Below are positions 33,396-42,155 of a stretch of 64,000 bases of DNA, one piece after another. This stretch comes from an uncultured Latescibacterota bacterium (GTDB lineage: Bacteria > Latescibacterota > UBA2968 > UBA8231). Under the pieces are notes generated by a model. The model did no database searches. It worked only from the letters and a program-made list of their open reading frames with translations, and was not told the DNA's origin. Every line of letters starts with the position of its first letter. Position 1 is the stretch's first letter. A program made the translations under genes and the position numbers. Location of the stretch: NCBI GenBank assembly GCA_958295495.1, contig OY282352.1, positions 682,001 to 746,000 on the forward strand. The letters are read 5' to 3'.

Positions 33396-34903
33396 GTCGC
33401 CGCGCCCAACTTTGCGTTCTGCTGGGCATCCTGTCTGGCGCGATGGTCCAAGCCCAGACGCTGACCCGAGAGCAACAGCTCAACAAACTCCGCCTGCGCG
33501 AAAGCCGGCTTCAGCTTGAGGAGCGCCGCGTCCGCTTGCAGAGCCACCGCCGCGAACTGACCGCGACCAAGGAGCTTTTCGACCAAGGCTTTATCGCGCT
33601 GCAAAAGTACAAACAGACCCTCCATCGCTTTGAGCAAGCTCACCTCAATTTTGAAGAAGCCCAAATCCGGCTTGAGCAGGTCAAGCTCGATCTGCTCAAA
33701 AACGCCACCCACCTCGTGGTTGACCAAGCCCGCAAATACAAGACCGCAGACGGCAAGAACAGGGTCGATTTGATCCTCGGCAACGAGTCGGATACCCGCG
33801 ACGCTCTGTTGGTCGATGCATCGCTTTCGGAAGCCGAGGTACGCACCTTGCTCAAGGTCGAAAACATCTACGTCTCGCTCCGCAACGGCCCCATCGTCGG
33901 CGAGCCGTATGAGAGCCGCATCCCCTCCCTCGGCGTCGGCGAGCGCAAGCACCTGACCTTTCGTCTGCTCCGCGATGTCGAAGCCATTTACGTGGGTCTC
34001 CACTACCTCGACATCCACGACAGCAAACCCATCCTCCTCAAAAAGGGTAGCGTACAGGATTTGCCCCGCATCAACTCGTCGCAGTTTTCTCAGGAGGGCG
34101 CGCTCAACGAGACCGTTTCCTTTGGCCTGACCCTGCAACGGCTTTCCGACGAGGAGCGCAACTTCGCCTTGGTTGCGGTCGGCCTGCCCAAGCGCATTGA
34201 CTACGCTTTTGTCAACGAGGGGGCCAAGGTCAATCAAGTCAAATTCGATGAGACCACCTCTACGGTGCAACTGCGGTTGCAACTGGAGATTCCCGAAAAG
34301 CTGGACGAGCGCTTCATCGGCCGCACCCGCTCCTTTTTCGCATTAGTCACCCAGCCCACCCAGTACGCCCCAATCAACGCCCTGCAGAGCCAATACGGCG
34401 ACGAGCCCATTCCCGAGTCGGCCATCCAGACCCTCCAGGGCAACTATGTCGAGCTTGAGTTGATTCCCCAGGGCATTGGCAAGCTAGAGGTCCTCGTCTC
34501 CAACCGCTACGAGGAAATCAAAGTCGCCGAGGTGCTCCAACTCCGCGTTGAGTTCCTCAACCGGGGCACCGTCGCCGTGCAAAACATCAAGGCCGCGCTC
34601 GACGTGCCGTACGAGTGGCAAGAAGAGGTCGAGCCGGCCCTGATCAAGAGGCTCGATCCGGGCGCACGCGCCCCGATCCATATCTCGGCCCAGCCGCCCG
34701 AAGACATCGCTGTCGGCGACTACGAGATCGGCCTTGAGGCCCAAGGCCAAGTCGGCACCGAAAATATCGAGTCGCTCGAAAAAAACATCACGGTCCGCGT
34801 CGGGGCCCGCTCGAATATCGCCGGCAACGCCATGCTCGTCATCCTCCTAGTGGTGTTGGTCTGCGCCATTGGCCTCGCCAGCGTCAAACTTAGCCGTCAA
34901 TGA
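33392..34903 (+). CDS. Membrane-anchored coiled-coil/NEW3-like protein (503 aa), paralogue 1
   Basis: Signal peptide (ending about 'GAMVQAQ'), then about 90 residues of charged coiled coil ('LRLRESRLQLEERRVRLQSH'), a beta-rich middle part (120-390), a C-terminal Ig-like module ('ILRVEFLNRGTVAVQ'-type strands ending 'NITVRVGARS') like the NEW3/NPCBM-associated fold, and a last membrane helix ('AMLVILLVVLVCAIGLASV') with a short basic tail. The coiled coil recalls a TolC or adaptor hairpin. It overlaps the TolC gene and the next paralogue by 4 bp each. I infer an envelope-spanning accessory of the TolC-based exporter. No exact family is recognised. Confidence 0.75.
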   Translation: MSRRAQLCVLLGILSGAMVQAQTLTREQQLNKLRLRESRLQLEERRVRLQSHRRELTATKELFDQGFIALQKYKQTLHRFEQAHLNFEEAQIRLEQVKLDLLKNATHLVVDQARKYKTADGKNRVDLILGNESDTRDALLVDASLSEAEVRTLLKVENIYVSLRNGPIVGEPYESRIPSLGVGERKHLTFRLLRDVEAIYVGLHYLDIHDSKPILLKKGSVQDLPRINSSQFSQEGALNETVSFGLTLQRLSDEERNFALVAVGLPKRIDYAFVNEGAKVNQVKFDETTSTVQLRLQLEIPEKLDERFIGRTRSFFALVTQPTQYAPINALQSQYGDEPIPESAIQTLQGNYVELELIPQGIGKLEVLVSNRYEEIKVAEVLQLRVEFLNRGTVAVQNIKAALDVPYEWQEEVEPALIKRLDPGARAPIHISAQPPEDIAVGDYEIGLEAQGQVGTENIESLEKNITVRVGARSNIAGNAMLVILLVVLVCAIGLASVKLSRQ

Positions 34904-36429
34904 TGGTCTGTTTCCTCATCGCCCTTGCGGCCCTCAGCGCGACCCACGCCGCGACCCAAGACAAGGATCTGCGCACCAAGGAGCAACGGCTCTATGAGAT
35001 TCAGCTCCGCGAGGCCCAGTGGCAAGTAGATAACGCCCAGCTCGACATGGAAACCCGGCTCAGCGACTACGAGGAGAACAAAGACCTTTTCGACCAGCGC
35101 ATCCGCACCCTCGACGAGCTGAACCGCTTTCGCCTCGCTTACCAGAAGGCCAAGCTCGCCTACGACCAAGCGGTGATCGCCTTAGAGGAGACCCAGCTTT
35201 CCTTCCTGCGGCAAGCCACCCATATCACCATCCTCGAAGCCAAGAAGTACCGCACCCCCCAAGGCTACCGCAACGTCGAAATCGCCATCCAAAATGATTC
35301 CAACCTCGACCAAGCGCGGTTGCTCAATCCCGATAAATCGGCCGACCAAGTCCGGGCACTGCTTGAAGTCCAAAACGTCGCGGTGACCATCGAGCGCACC
35401 GATAACCTGATCGTCGGCGACCCTTATGAGCAGCTCATTCCCTCGCTCAAACTCAAAGAGCGAGTGATACTCACCTTTCGCCTACTTGCAGACCTCGACG
35501 ACATTACTGTGGTGATGACCACGCGAGACGGTCCACGCGACGAGTTCCCCATCGTCTTGCGCAAGGAGTCGCTTAGCGACCTTCCCACGATCCACTCGGT
35601 GCAGTTTTCTCAGGAGGGGGATCTCAACAGCCGGGTCCGCTACGACCTGATACTCGAGCGGCTCGCCGAGGATGAAAAGACCTTCCGTTTAGCGGTGGTC
35701 AACCTGCCGCGCGAAATCGACGTGGCCTTCCTCGATCCGGCCACCAACGCCAGCCTCACCCAACTCAAGTTCAGCGAGGACGTCACCCGCCAGCAGCTAG
35801 AGCTGGAATTGCAAATCCCCGAAAAGCTCAGCCGCCATTTCGTCGATCAGACCGTGGAGTTCTACGTCTTCGTCACGGAGCAAGAAGGCTTTGAGCAGAT
35901 CGGCCAACTCAACCGCCAGTATGGCGACGAGCCGGTGCCGTTAGAGGCCATCACAGCCACCAAGGGCCATAAGGAGCGCTTCGAACTGATCCCGCGGGGC
36001 AAGGGGGCCCTTGAGACCATCCCCGCGAACCGCTACCAAGCGGTCAAAATCGCCGAAGACGTCGCAGTCCGCGTTGATCTACTCAACACCGGCACCCTTG
36101 AAGTCGAGGGGGTGCATCTGAACATCCGGCCGCCCATGGGCTGGCGCTACGAGACCACCCCCGACACCCTCGCCGGCATCCGGCCCGGCGAGAAGGCGTC
36201 AATCACCCTCGCGCTCTACCCCCCGGCGGGGCTGGGCGTCAGCGAGTACGATGTCCGCGTTGAGGCCGTCGGCTGGGTCGGCAACGAGAAGGTCGAAGCC
36301 CAAGAAAAGGACATCACCATCCGCGTTGAGGCTCGCGCCCGTATCGTCCGCAACGCCTTGGTCATTGGCGGCGTCATCGCACTAGTCATTGGCGTGGCCG
36401 TCGTTAGCATTCGGGCCAGCCGCAGGTAG
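34900..36429 (+). CDS. Membrane-anchored coiled-coil/NEW3-like protein (509 aa), paralogue 2
   Basis: Same layout as the preceding protein, with about one third of residues visibly shared: short signal peptide, coiled coil ('LYEIQLREAQWQVDNAQLDM'), beta-rich middle with the shared phrases 'SVQFSQEGDLNSRV' and 'LQIPEKLS', a NEW3-like module ('VRVDLLNTGTLEVEG', 'EKDITIRVEARAR') and a C-terminal helix ('LVIGGVIALVIGVAVVSI'). The ATG overlaps the upstream stop (ATGATGG). The tandem pair probably forms a hetero-oligomer with the TolC-like protein (inference). Confidence 0.75.
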   Translation: MMVCFLIALAALSATHAATQDKDLRTKEQRLYEIQLREAQWQVDNAQLDMETRLSDYEENKDLFDQRIRTLDELNRFRLAYQKAKLAYDQAVIALEETQLSFLRQATHITILEAKKYRTPQGYRNVEIAIQNDSNLDQARLLNPDKSADQVRALLEVQNVAVTIERTDNLIVGDPYEQLIPSLKLKERVILTFRLLADLDDITVVMTTRDGPRDEFPIVLRKESLSDLPTIHSVQFSQEGDLNSRVRYDLILERLAEDEKTFRLAVVNLPREIDVAFLDPATNASLTQLKFSEDVTRQQLELELQIPEKLSRHFVDQTVEFYVFVTEQEGFEQIGQLNRQYGDEPVPLEAITATKGHKERFELIPRGKGALETIPANRYQAVKIAEDVAVRVDLLNTGTLEVEGVHLNIRPPMGWRYETTPDTLAGIRPGEKASITLALYPPAGLGVSEYDVRVEAVGWVGNEKVEAQEKDITIRVEARARIVRNALVIGGVIALVIGVAVVSIRASRR

Positions 36430-36733
36430 CGCGTGCCATTTTATGTAACCAATGGCGCTAGTGTTTTACAAGTTGAACTGGGCGATGGCCAGCTTGACGA
36501 ATCTGTTTTCATCCGGTTGCAGCCCGTGCCACTGCGCCAGCATGAAGGCGGTCCCGGCCAAGCTGAGATGGGCGGTAAAATAAGCCCATGCCGATGGGTG
36601 TCTGGTGCTTGATCCTTCGGCAGGCTCAGGAACCACCGGCCGATGCGGGTCAGCATCGTAGGAGCTGGTGCCTATGGGGCGGTGGCATGTATGAGATGGC
36701 TTCTAGTCATGTTCAAACGCAAGGAGATTCAAG
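36430..36733. other. Intergenic region with a minus-strand coding remnant
   Basis: Minus-strand 36466-36600 reads 'HPSAWAYFTAHLSLAGTAFM' and 'LAQWHGLQPDENRFVKLAIA' to a stop, a plausible C-terminal end of a lost gene without a start. It abuts a 'gatccttcggcaggctcagg' sequence that resembles dispersed repeats. No sigma-54 promoter of the kind found at 1218/3975 is present before the permease. Confidence 0.4.
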
Positions 36734-39175
36734 ATGCTTCGCAGCTACGTCGCAATCGCACTCCGCAACCTGCTGCGCGACAAAGTGGTGACCAGCATCA
36801 ACATCGTGGGCTTGTCCGTCGCCATCGCAGTTAGTGCCATCCTCGGTCTTGGCGTACACGGTGCTCTGACCGCGGATTGGAACCTCCGCGAGGACGACCG
36901 CCTCTTCCGCGTGGTGACGCGCGAGATTAGCGCTTCGGGCCACGTACAGCGCCCGGCGTACCAGCGCGAGGATCTCGCGGCGGCGCTTGCGGAGACGTTC
37001 CCCGAAATCGCCAGCACCACGCGCGTCATCAAGACGAATATTCTAATGACGGTCGGCGCACGCCATCTCGAACACGAGGTGGTCGAGGTCGATCCCCCGT
37101 TCCTACAAATGTTCCACTACCCACTCGTGGCCGGTAATCCGGCCACGGTGCTAGATGGCCTCAATCAGGTCGTCGTTTCCAAGCGACTGGCCGAGCGGAT
37201 GTTCGGAGGTGAATTCAGGGACTACCCGGCGCTCGTGGGCCGGCAGATCGTCTTGCACGGCAACGAGGGCCCCGAGGCATACACCATCTCCGGCGTCTTC
37301 GCCGATCTGCCGAAAAAGCGGAGCTTGGACTTTGACGCGGCGATCCGCTTTGAGAACCGAACCAAGTATGGCATGACCAGTTACTGGGGCTCTACGGCTT
37401 CTACGTACATCGCGCTTCAGCCCCTTGCCGAGCGGAAGGCGCTCGAAGCAAAGCTCCCGGCATTCTCCCGCACGTTCATCGCCCCGGTCTGGGAACGCTA
37501 CAAGGGCGTTCGCTGGAAGGACGATCCAGACGCCTTCCAACTCGAACTCCAAGACGCACGGACGATCTACCTCGACCCGCAGGTCCCGACCTATTACAGC
37601 TATGAAAACTCCGTGGACATCGAATCGATTCTCGCTCTCGTCGCCCTGATTGGCGTCATTTTGACCGTCGCCTGCCTCAACTTCACGACCCTCGCCGTGG
37701 CGGGTTCCATTGGCAGGAGCGCGGAAGTGGGCGTCCGCAAGGTGCTCGGCGCTAACAAGGCACAAATCGCCCTACAGTTTTTGGGAGAGGGCGTCTTGCT
37801 GGCCTTCTTCTCCCTGCTCGCCGGACTGGTCCTCGTGCCGTTAGGGCTGCCGGCCTTCAACGCGCATTATGGCATTGGCCACTGGTCCGGGCTGTCGCTC
37901 GGCGATTTGGGTCTGCCAATTATCGTCGGCGGAGGCGTCTTGTTGGCGGTGCTGATCGGCATTGCGGCGGGGACCTATCCGGCCCTAATCGTGGCGCGCA
38001 TGCAGCCCTCGTCTGTCGTCCGCGGGGTCGGGTCGTGGCGAAAAAGTAGGGTGACGAGTGCGCTCCTGACCTTGCAGTACGGCATGGCGGTCTTTCTGAT
38101 CTTCTGCACGATCGCGATTCGCCAGCAGTTGGACTTTGCTCAGTCGCGCGATCTGGGATACGCGGCTGAGCAGGTCGTCGTCGTCAAGCTCCGCGGTGCG
38201 GATCCGACTCGACTTGGCGAACGGTTCAAGGAGGTAGCCCTTTCCCGGCCGGGTGTGGCTAGTGTGGCCTTGGCCGATCGCGAGTTTTCGCTCGGTGCCA
38301 GCACCAATTACATCAAACGGCCGGACGGGGAGCGCGTGAGCGTGTATGTATATGCCGTTGACCCCGATTTCTTCACCACCTTCGGCATTGACCTCGCAGC
38401 CGGCCGCTCCTTTGCAGCCGGCCGGCTGGCAGACCGGACGGAAAGTGTCGTCGTCAATCAGCGCCTTGCGGAAGTCTTTGGCTGGGGGGGAAATGCCGTT
38501 GGCGAATTCCTACCGGAGTACGGGGCCTACGGCGTGAGCAAAACGCCTACCGTCATCGGCGTCACACCGGACTTTCACTTCCGCTATCTTAGGGAGCCGA
38601 TCAAGCCCGCCGTGTTCCACTATGGGCCGGAAGTGCCCTTTGAGCGGGCACTGGTGAGGCTGAATACACGCGAGGTGAACGACGCCCTCGCCGGCTTGGA
38701 GCAGCTATGGGAAAAGGTGGCACCCGAACAACCTTTTGAGTACGAGTTCCTCGACCGGGCTTTTGCCCGTCAGTACGAGAACGACGAGGAGATCAGCCGC
38801 ACCGTTACCCTCGCATCCGTCGTCGCCGTTCTCATCGCCTGCATGGGCTTGTTCGGCCACGCGACCATCGTCTTGCAGCGGCGCACCAAGGAGATCGGGG
38901 TCCGCAAAGTGCTCGGCGCTACGGTGGCAGAGATCCTCGCTCTCTTGTCGCACGACTTGGCGAAAATGGTTGCCTTGGCCTGCCTGCTGGCGTTTCCGCT
39001 GGCCCACTTCTTGGTCGGCCAATGGCTGTCGCAATACGCCTATCAGTTCGGATTGGGACTGACTACCTACCTCCTCTGCGGGACGGTCGCCTTTGCGATT
39101 GCACTGGGCACGGTGGCGTACACAGGCGTCCGCGCCGCACGCGAGAACCCCGTCAATGCCCTGCGCAATGAGTAG
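36734..39175 (+). CDS. MacB/FtsX-type ABC transporter permease (813 aa)
   Basis: Fourth full-length member of the paralogous permease set: N-terminal anchor helix, periplasmic core (to about 290), three helices plus one, a second core (about 460-680) and three terminal helices. The coupling motifs are 'GVRKVLGANKAQIALQ' and 'GVRKVLGATVAEILALL', and the tail 'ENPVNALRNE' matches the '[ND]P[IV]xxLxxx' ends of the 6255 and 9298 proteins. Ribosome site 'aaggagattcaag' is good. No ATPase or adaptor lies beside it, so it must share these, most simply with the 4034-9295 genes. The TolC-like operon is just upstream. Confidence 0.9.
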   Translation: MLRSYVAIALRNLLRDKVVTSINIVGLSVAIAVSAILGLGVHGALTADWNLREDDRLFRVVTREISASGHVQRPAYQREDLAAALAETFPEIASTTRVIKTNILMTVGARHLEHEVVEVDPPFLQMFHYPLVAGNPATVLDGLNQVVVSKRLAERMFGGEFRDYPALVGRQIVLHGNEGPEAYTISGVFADLPKKRSLDFDAAIRFENRTKYGMTSYWGSTASTYIALQPLAERKALEAKLPAFSRTFIAPVWERYKGVRWKDDPDAFQLELQDARTIYLDPQVPTYYSYENSVDIESILALVALIGVILTVACLNFTTLAVAGSIGRSAEVGVRKVLGANKAQIALQFLGEGVLLAFFSLLAGLVLVPLGLPAFNAHYGIGHWSGLSLGDLGLPIIVGGGVLLAVLIGIAAGTYPALIVARMQPSSVVRGVGSWRKSRVTSALLTLQYGMAVFLIFCTIAIRQQLDFAQSRDLGYAAEQVVVVKLRGADPTRLGERFKEVALSRPGVASVALADREFSLGASTNYIKRPDGERVSVYVYAVDPDFFTTFGIDLAAGRSFAAGRLADRTESVVVNQRLAEVFGWGGNAVGEFLPEYGAYGVSKTPTVIGVTPDFHFRYLREPIKPAVFHYGPEVPFERALVRLNTREVNDALAGLEQLWEKVAPEQPFEYEFLDRAFARQYENDEEISRTVTLASVVAVLIACMGLFGHATIVLQRRTKEIGVRKVLGATVAEILALLSHDLAKMVALACLLAFPLAHFLVGQWLSQYAYQFGLGLTTYLLCGTVAFAIALGTVAYTGVRAARENPVNALRNE

Positions 39176-39209
39176 TAAGGTCGCGATTTTCTCACTGCCC
39201 TCAACGAGA

Positions 39210-39836
39210 ATGCACAAAGCACCTGCGGACTTGAGCGTGATCCTCATCGGCGGTTCATCCCACGTCGGAAAATCGACGCTGGCCGCCGCGCTGGCCGCAA
39301 AGCTGGGCTGGACCCAAATCTCCACGGACAAACTTGCCCGCCACCCCGGTCGTCCGTGGAAACCGGCGCAGCAGCAGTTGCCCGACTATGTGGCCGATCA
39401 CTATCTCTCGCTGTCGGTGCGCGAATTGATTGAGGATGTGCTCTACCACTACAAGGTCAATGTATGGCCGCAAGTTGAGGCGATCATCGCTGCGACTTCG
39501 ACCGATACCTCTAAGGGGCAGATAATAGTGGAGGGATCCGCTCTGTGGCCAGAATTTGTGGCGACCCTAGATGTTGCCAATCTCGCTGCTATTTGGCTTA
39601 CAGCAAGTGACGCCGTCTTTGAGCAGAGGATTCGCGCTGCGAGTCAGTATCGAACGAAATCCCAGCGCGAGAGAAGGATGGTGGATAAGTTTCTGCAACG
39701 CAGTCTGCTCTACAACGCGCAAATGATGGATGCAATTAGGCAGCATGGGCTGGTCAGTATAGATGTAAATGCAGCCAATGTGGATGCGCTGACACAGAGG
39801 TGCCTACTGGACTTGGAGCACACTGGGCCGCGTTGA
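39210..39836 (+). CDS. P-loop NTPase, small-molecule-kinase-like (about 208 aa)
   Basis: Walker A 'ILIGGSSHVGKSTLAAALAA' close to the N-terminus, then 'LGWTQISTDKLARHPGRPW', a probable Walker B 'GQIIVEGSALWPEFVA' and a helical end with Arg-rich lid ('SQYRTKSQRERRMVDKFLQR'). The fold looks like the adenylate/2-phosphoglycerate/zeta-type kinases; the phosphoryl acceptor cannot be told. The start is uncertain: ATG 39210 puts the P-loop 10 residues in, while ATG 39168 overlaps the permease stop (ATGAGTAG) and would allow coupling. Neither has a clear ribosome site. Confidence 0.75.
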   Translation: MHKAPADLSVILIGGSSHVGKSTLAAALAAKLGWTQISTDKLARHPGRPWKPAQQQLPDYVADHYLSLSVRELIEDVLYHYKVNVWPQVEAIIAATSTDTSKGQIIVEGSALWPEFVATLDVANLAAIWLTASDAVFEQRIRAASQYRTKSQRERRMVDKFLQRSLLYNAQMMDAIRQHGLVSIDVNAANVDALTQRCLLDLEHTGPR

Positions 39837-39860
39837 AGATCCGTGGGAACCAACTTTCGC

Positions 39861-40013
39861 TCAAGCGGCTGTGTTCTGTTTGATCTCCCAACCGGGGAAG
39901 ACCAGAACAGCCGGATGGCACTGCAAGGCTTGCGCTAGCACTTTGGCGCGCTCAACCCCAAGCTGTATGCGGTTGTTTTCGCTGGCTGAAATAGTAGATT
40001 CATTTTGGCTCAT
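39861..40013 (-). CDS. XRE-type antitoxin remnant or short antitoxin (50 aa)
   Basis: 'TISASENNRIQLGVERAKVL' and 'AQALQCHPAVLVFPGWE' match the second half of an HTH_3 domain and the tail common in HigA/RelB-type XRE antitoxins. The first HTH helices are missing. Its ATG (40011-40013) lies inside the end of the toxin frame with a 14-bp overlap, the usual toxin-first arrangement. Probably truncated. Confidence 0.6.
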   Translation of the reverse strand: MSQNESTISASENNRIQLGVERAKVLAQALQCHPAVLVFPGWEIKQNTAA

Positions 40014-40194
40014 CTCTTCGGTAGTCGTGTGCTGTCAGACTGACAACCTGCACGAGGATTTCGCTGGCTTCAGTTTTGTATATGACGCGATAGTAAAGGC
40101 CAAGCCGGGAGGACCTATGTCCTTTCCATTGGCCCCGCAGTGCTTCGTCGTGAAATCCTTTGATGAGCCTCAAGCCCTCGGGACCAGAGATCAC
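40000..40194 (-). CDS. RelE-superfamily toxin, N-terminally truncated (64 aa from GTG)
   Basis: 'GLRLIKGFHDEALRGQWKGH' and 'RSSRLGLYYRVIYKTEA', then 'ILVQVVSLTAHDYRR', match the C-terminal two thirds of RelE/HigB-like mRNA interferases ('LKGxWKGxRSxRLxxxYRVIY ... HDY'). The N-terminal helices are absent: the frame is open for only ~18 codons upstream before a stop (near 40250). Activity is doubtful. It overlaps the antitoxin-like frame. Confidence 0.6.
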   Translation of the reverse strand: MISGPEGLRLIKGFHDEALRGQWKGHRSSRLGLYYRVIYKTEASEILVQVVSLTAHDYRRDEPK

Positions 40195-40300
40195 GACGAT
40201 AATATGCTCACTGTCCTCAACAAGAGCACGACGGTCGCATACCGGACTTTTTTAATTTTTATATAATTGATTAATTGTCCGATTTTGAATATATTCTTTG

Positions 40301-40600
40301 GTGGAAAGCGAGGAGCCATCTTTGGGAAAGTTGGAATGCTTTCAATTGGCAGGCTTGGAATTATGGTTCAATTCCTCGGATCACGAACCACCTCATTTTC
40401 ACGCTCGCAAACCGGACAAATGGGAGATACGCGTCTTTTTTGGAGCATGTAAACGCGGAAATCTAGTTTCTAATGTGAAGTTTCCCCCTTTGAGATCAGG
40501 CCCTTCGGGCAAAGAGCGGCGGGAACTGTTAAGTCTGGTGCTTCAGCATAGAAACGCACTTTATGCCGAGTGGGAAGCCAAGGTGGATATAAGGAGCTAA
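40301..40600 (+). CDS. DUF4160 protein (about 99 aa)
   Basis: 'LELWFNSSDHEPPHFHARKP' and 'WEIRVFF' are the hallmark of DUF4160 ('FYSNDHxPPHVHV'). DUF4160 genes usually pair with a DUF2442 gene in a module suspected to be toxin-antitoxin-like; the next gene here fits. The start is unclear: GTG 40301 or TTG 40298, with a stop 4 codons further upstream. The last codons overlap the next gene's ribosome site. Confidence 0.75.
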   Translation: MESEEPSLGKLECFQLAGLELWFNSSDHEPPHFHARKPDKWEIRVFFGACKRGNLVSNVKFPPLRSGPSGKERRELLSLVLQHRNALYAEWEAKVDIRS

Positions 40601-40603
40601 GAA

Positions 40604-41416
40604 ATGTCAAAGACTGCTGAGATGACCGTCTGGGCTCAAGACCCATTTAGCTATGACATCATTCCGCCCTCTTTTACCGTTTTTCGGAAACCAGATGTGA
40701 GCAAGGTAAACGCTCGGGATATTTTCGTATTAACTTCTGTTGCCGACCTTCCTGCTGTAAGTGAGTTTGTCCGTGCTGCCAATCATCGAAACCATCTTCG
40801 AACCCTTTTCGTCCGCGAAGACGACAACGCTCAGTTTTTGCCGCAAATGCTTTATGCGGCAAAACTCAAAAGCAGCCGACATATTCTCGTGCATTCGACT
40901 AAGGATGTGCCAAAGCGCGTACTAACGGCCTGGAGTCTTGGATGTCCCGATCAACTCATTGCCGCGGCACAGGTCGTAGATGAGGAACTATTTGTCATGG
41001 CCTGTGATCTCACCTTGTTCAGAATAGGTTTTGCAGAAATGCCCGCACTCAGGCGCATTCCACCCCAACAGCGTTCTTCATTTACCATTTCGAGTGAAGG
41101 CAGTTATATGCACTGGCCTGAGGTTGATGTACATATTGACTTAGAGGCTGTTCGCTGCCTAAAAGATGACAGATGGCGTGAGAAAAAGGATCGGGAAAAA
41201 CTGATGTACGACCTCCGATTCGGAAAGGCCGTTGCCGCATTGCGCAAGCAGTGCGGAATTAAGCAAGCCGAGATACGCGGGCTTTCTGAACGCCATGTGC
41301 GAAGGATCGAAAAGGGGGAACGGACAAAGGTTGATACGCTAGCGATTTTGGCAAGAAGCCACGGATTGTCCCTTAAAGAATACCTCGATAAAATTGCCGA
41401 AATGCTCTCTCCCTAG
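40604..41416 (+). CDS. DUF2442-like protein with C-terminal XRE helix-turn-helix (270 aa)
   Basis: N-terminal ~150 residues are unassigned. 'SYMHWPEVDVHIDLEAVRCL' (about 165-185) matches DUF2442. The C-terminus 'FGKAVAALRKQCGIKQAEIR' to 'GLSERHVRRIEKGERTKVDT' is an XRE-type HTH. It follows the DUF4160 gene by 3 bp with a good ribosome site (AAGGAG). The DNA-binding end suggests autoregulation of the pair, as for antitoxins (inference). Confidence 0.8.
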   Translation: MSKTAEMTVWAQDPFSYDIIPPSFTVFRKPDVSKVNARDIFVLTSVADLPAVSEFVRAANHRNHLRTLFVREDDNAQFLPQMLYAAKLKSSRHILVHSTKDVPKRVLTAWSLGCPDQLIAAAQVVDEELFVMACDLTLFRIGFAEMPALRRIPPQQRSSFTISSEGSYMHWPEVDVHIDLEAVRCLKDDRWREKKDREKLMYDLRFGKAVAALRKQCGIKQAEIRGLSERHVRRIEKGERTKVDTLAILARSHGLSLKEYLDKIAEMLSP

Positions 41417-41437
41417 GACTTTTCCAGCCGCGTCCGT

Positions 41438-41947
41438 TCATTTTTTGCGGTCCTTGTAGCGGCGGCCCCGATCTCCGACGCGGCGCTCGCGCACTAATTC
41501 CATCACCGGGACGCCGTAGCCGCAACTAGTGCCGGTCAGTTCGACTTCGACTTCGATTACTTGGCGTTTGGTGCGCAGGTGTTCGGACTCCGTTTGCAGC
41601 AGCAACGCGGCGTGGGGCGATTCTTCGAGCGGGGTGGCCGTGGCTTTGCCGTAGAGGCGGACGATGCCGGCGTCCGCTCCGGCAAAAGAGCAGACCATGA
41701 CGGTGATCGGGCCGCCGGCCGTTGCGTGCCGCGCTGTTTCGTTGCCGCTGCCCAAGTAGTCGAGGAAGGCCACTCGGTTGGGGTCAATCACGTGGAGCGG
41801 TACGCCGCCCTTGGGCGAGAGATTGACCGGGCCGATGCCGTCGGGACCGGGTGCGAGCGCGGGGTCGGCGGAGGCGACGAAGAACAACGGCGCGTTGCGG
41901 ATTAGCGCAGCTTGGTCGTCGGTGATGGAGGGATAGTAGGTGGCCAT
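41438..41947 (-). CDS. Pyridoxamine-5'-phosphate-oxidase-like FMN-binding protein (169 aa)
   Basis: The fold phrases 'LIRNAPLFFVASADP', 'GPVNLSPKGG', 'RVAFLDYLGSGNETARHATA' and 'GPITVMVCSFAGADAGIVRL' match the PPOX-class flavin split-barrel group that includes stress-response oxidases. Such proteins bind FMN or F420 and reduce diverse substrates. The C-terminus is very basic ('RRYKDRKK'). It starts 23 bp from the divergent small gene at 41971, with a shared spacer. Confidence 0.85.
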   Translation of the reverse strand: MATYYPSITDDQAALIRNAPLFFVASADPALAPGPDGIGPVNLSPKGGVPLHVIDPNRVAFLDYLGSGNETARHATAGGPITVMVCSFAGADAGIVRLYGKATATPLEESPHAALLLQTESEHLRTKRQVIEVEVELTGTSCGYGVPVMELVRERRVGDRGRRYKDRKK

Positions 41948-41970
41948 AGGGCTTGTGTTTTTTCCTTTCG

Positions 41971-42117
41971 ATGAATCAGTTTATCACCTTGGCAGTCGCG
42001 GAGATGATGACGGTTGAGTATCTAAAAGAGTGTGCTAAGCGAGGTAGCCGCCAAAAATTTGAAGCTGTTTTGGCAAACGCGCCGGATGTAGAGCCGGAAG
42101 TGTATGCTCGATTATAG
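41971..42117 (+). CDS. Small helical hypothetical protein (48 aa)
   Basis: MNQFITLAVAEMMTVEYLKE then CAKRGSRQKFEAVLANAPDV and a short tail. The 'YLKxCAKRGSRxKFExVLAxxPDVEP' pattern looks like a small conserved family, so I think it is a real gene, although the ribosome site is weak. Function unknown. Divergent from the PPOX gene, convergent with the ABC exporter. Confidence 0.5.
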   Translation: MNQFITLAVAEMMTVEYLKECAKRGSRQKFEAVLANAPDVEPEVYARL

Positions 42118-42155
42118 TAGTAAACAAGACGCGTTTGGCCGGGGAGTTGTGCTCG

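Noticed and set aside
36466..36600. Minus-strand remnant as an independent small gene
   Set aside because: No start codon or ribosome site; kept only as a note within the intergenic entry.
39871..40266. Plus-strand open frame of about 130 codons
   Set aside because: It lies opposite the toxin/antitoxin remnants on the minus strand, which show clear family motifs; the plus-strand translation does not look like a protein.
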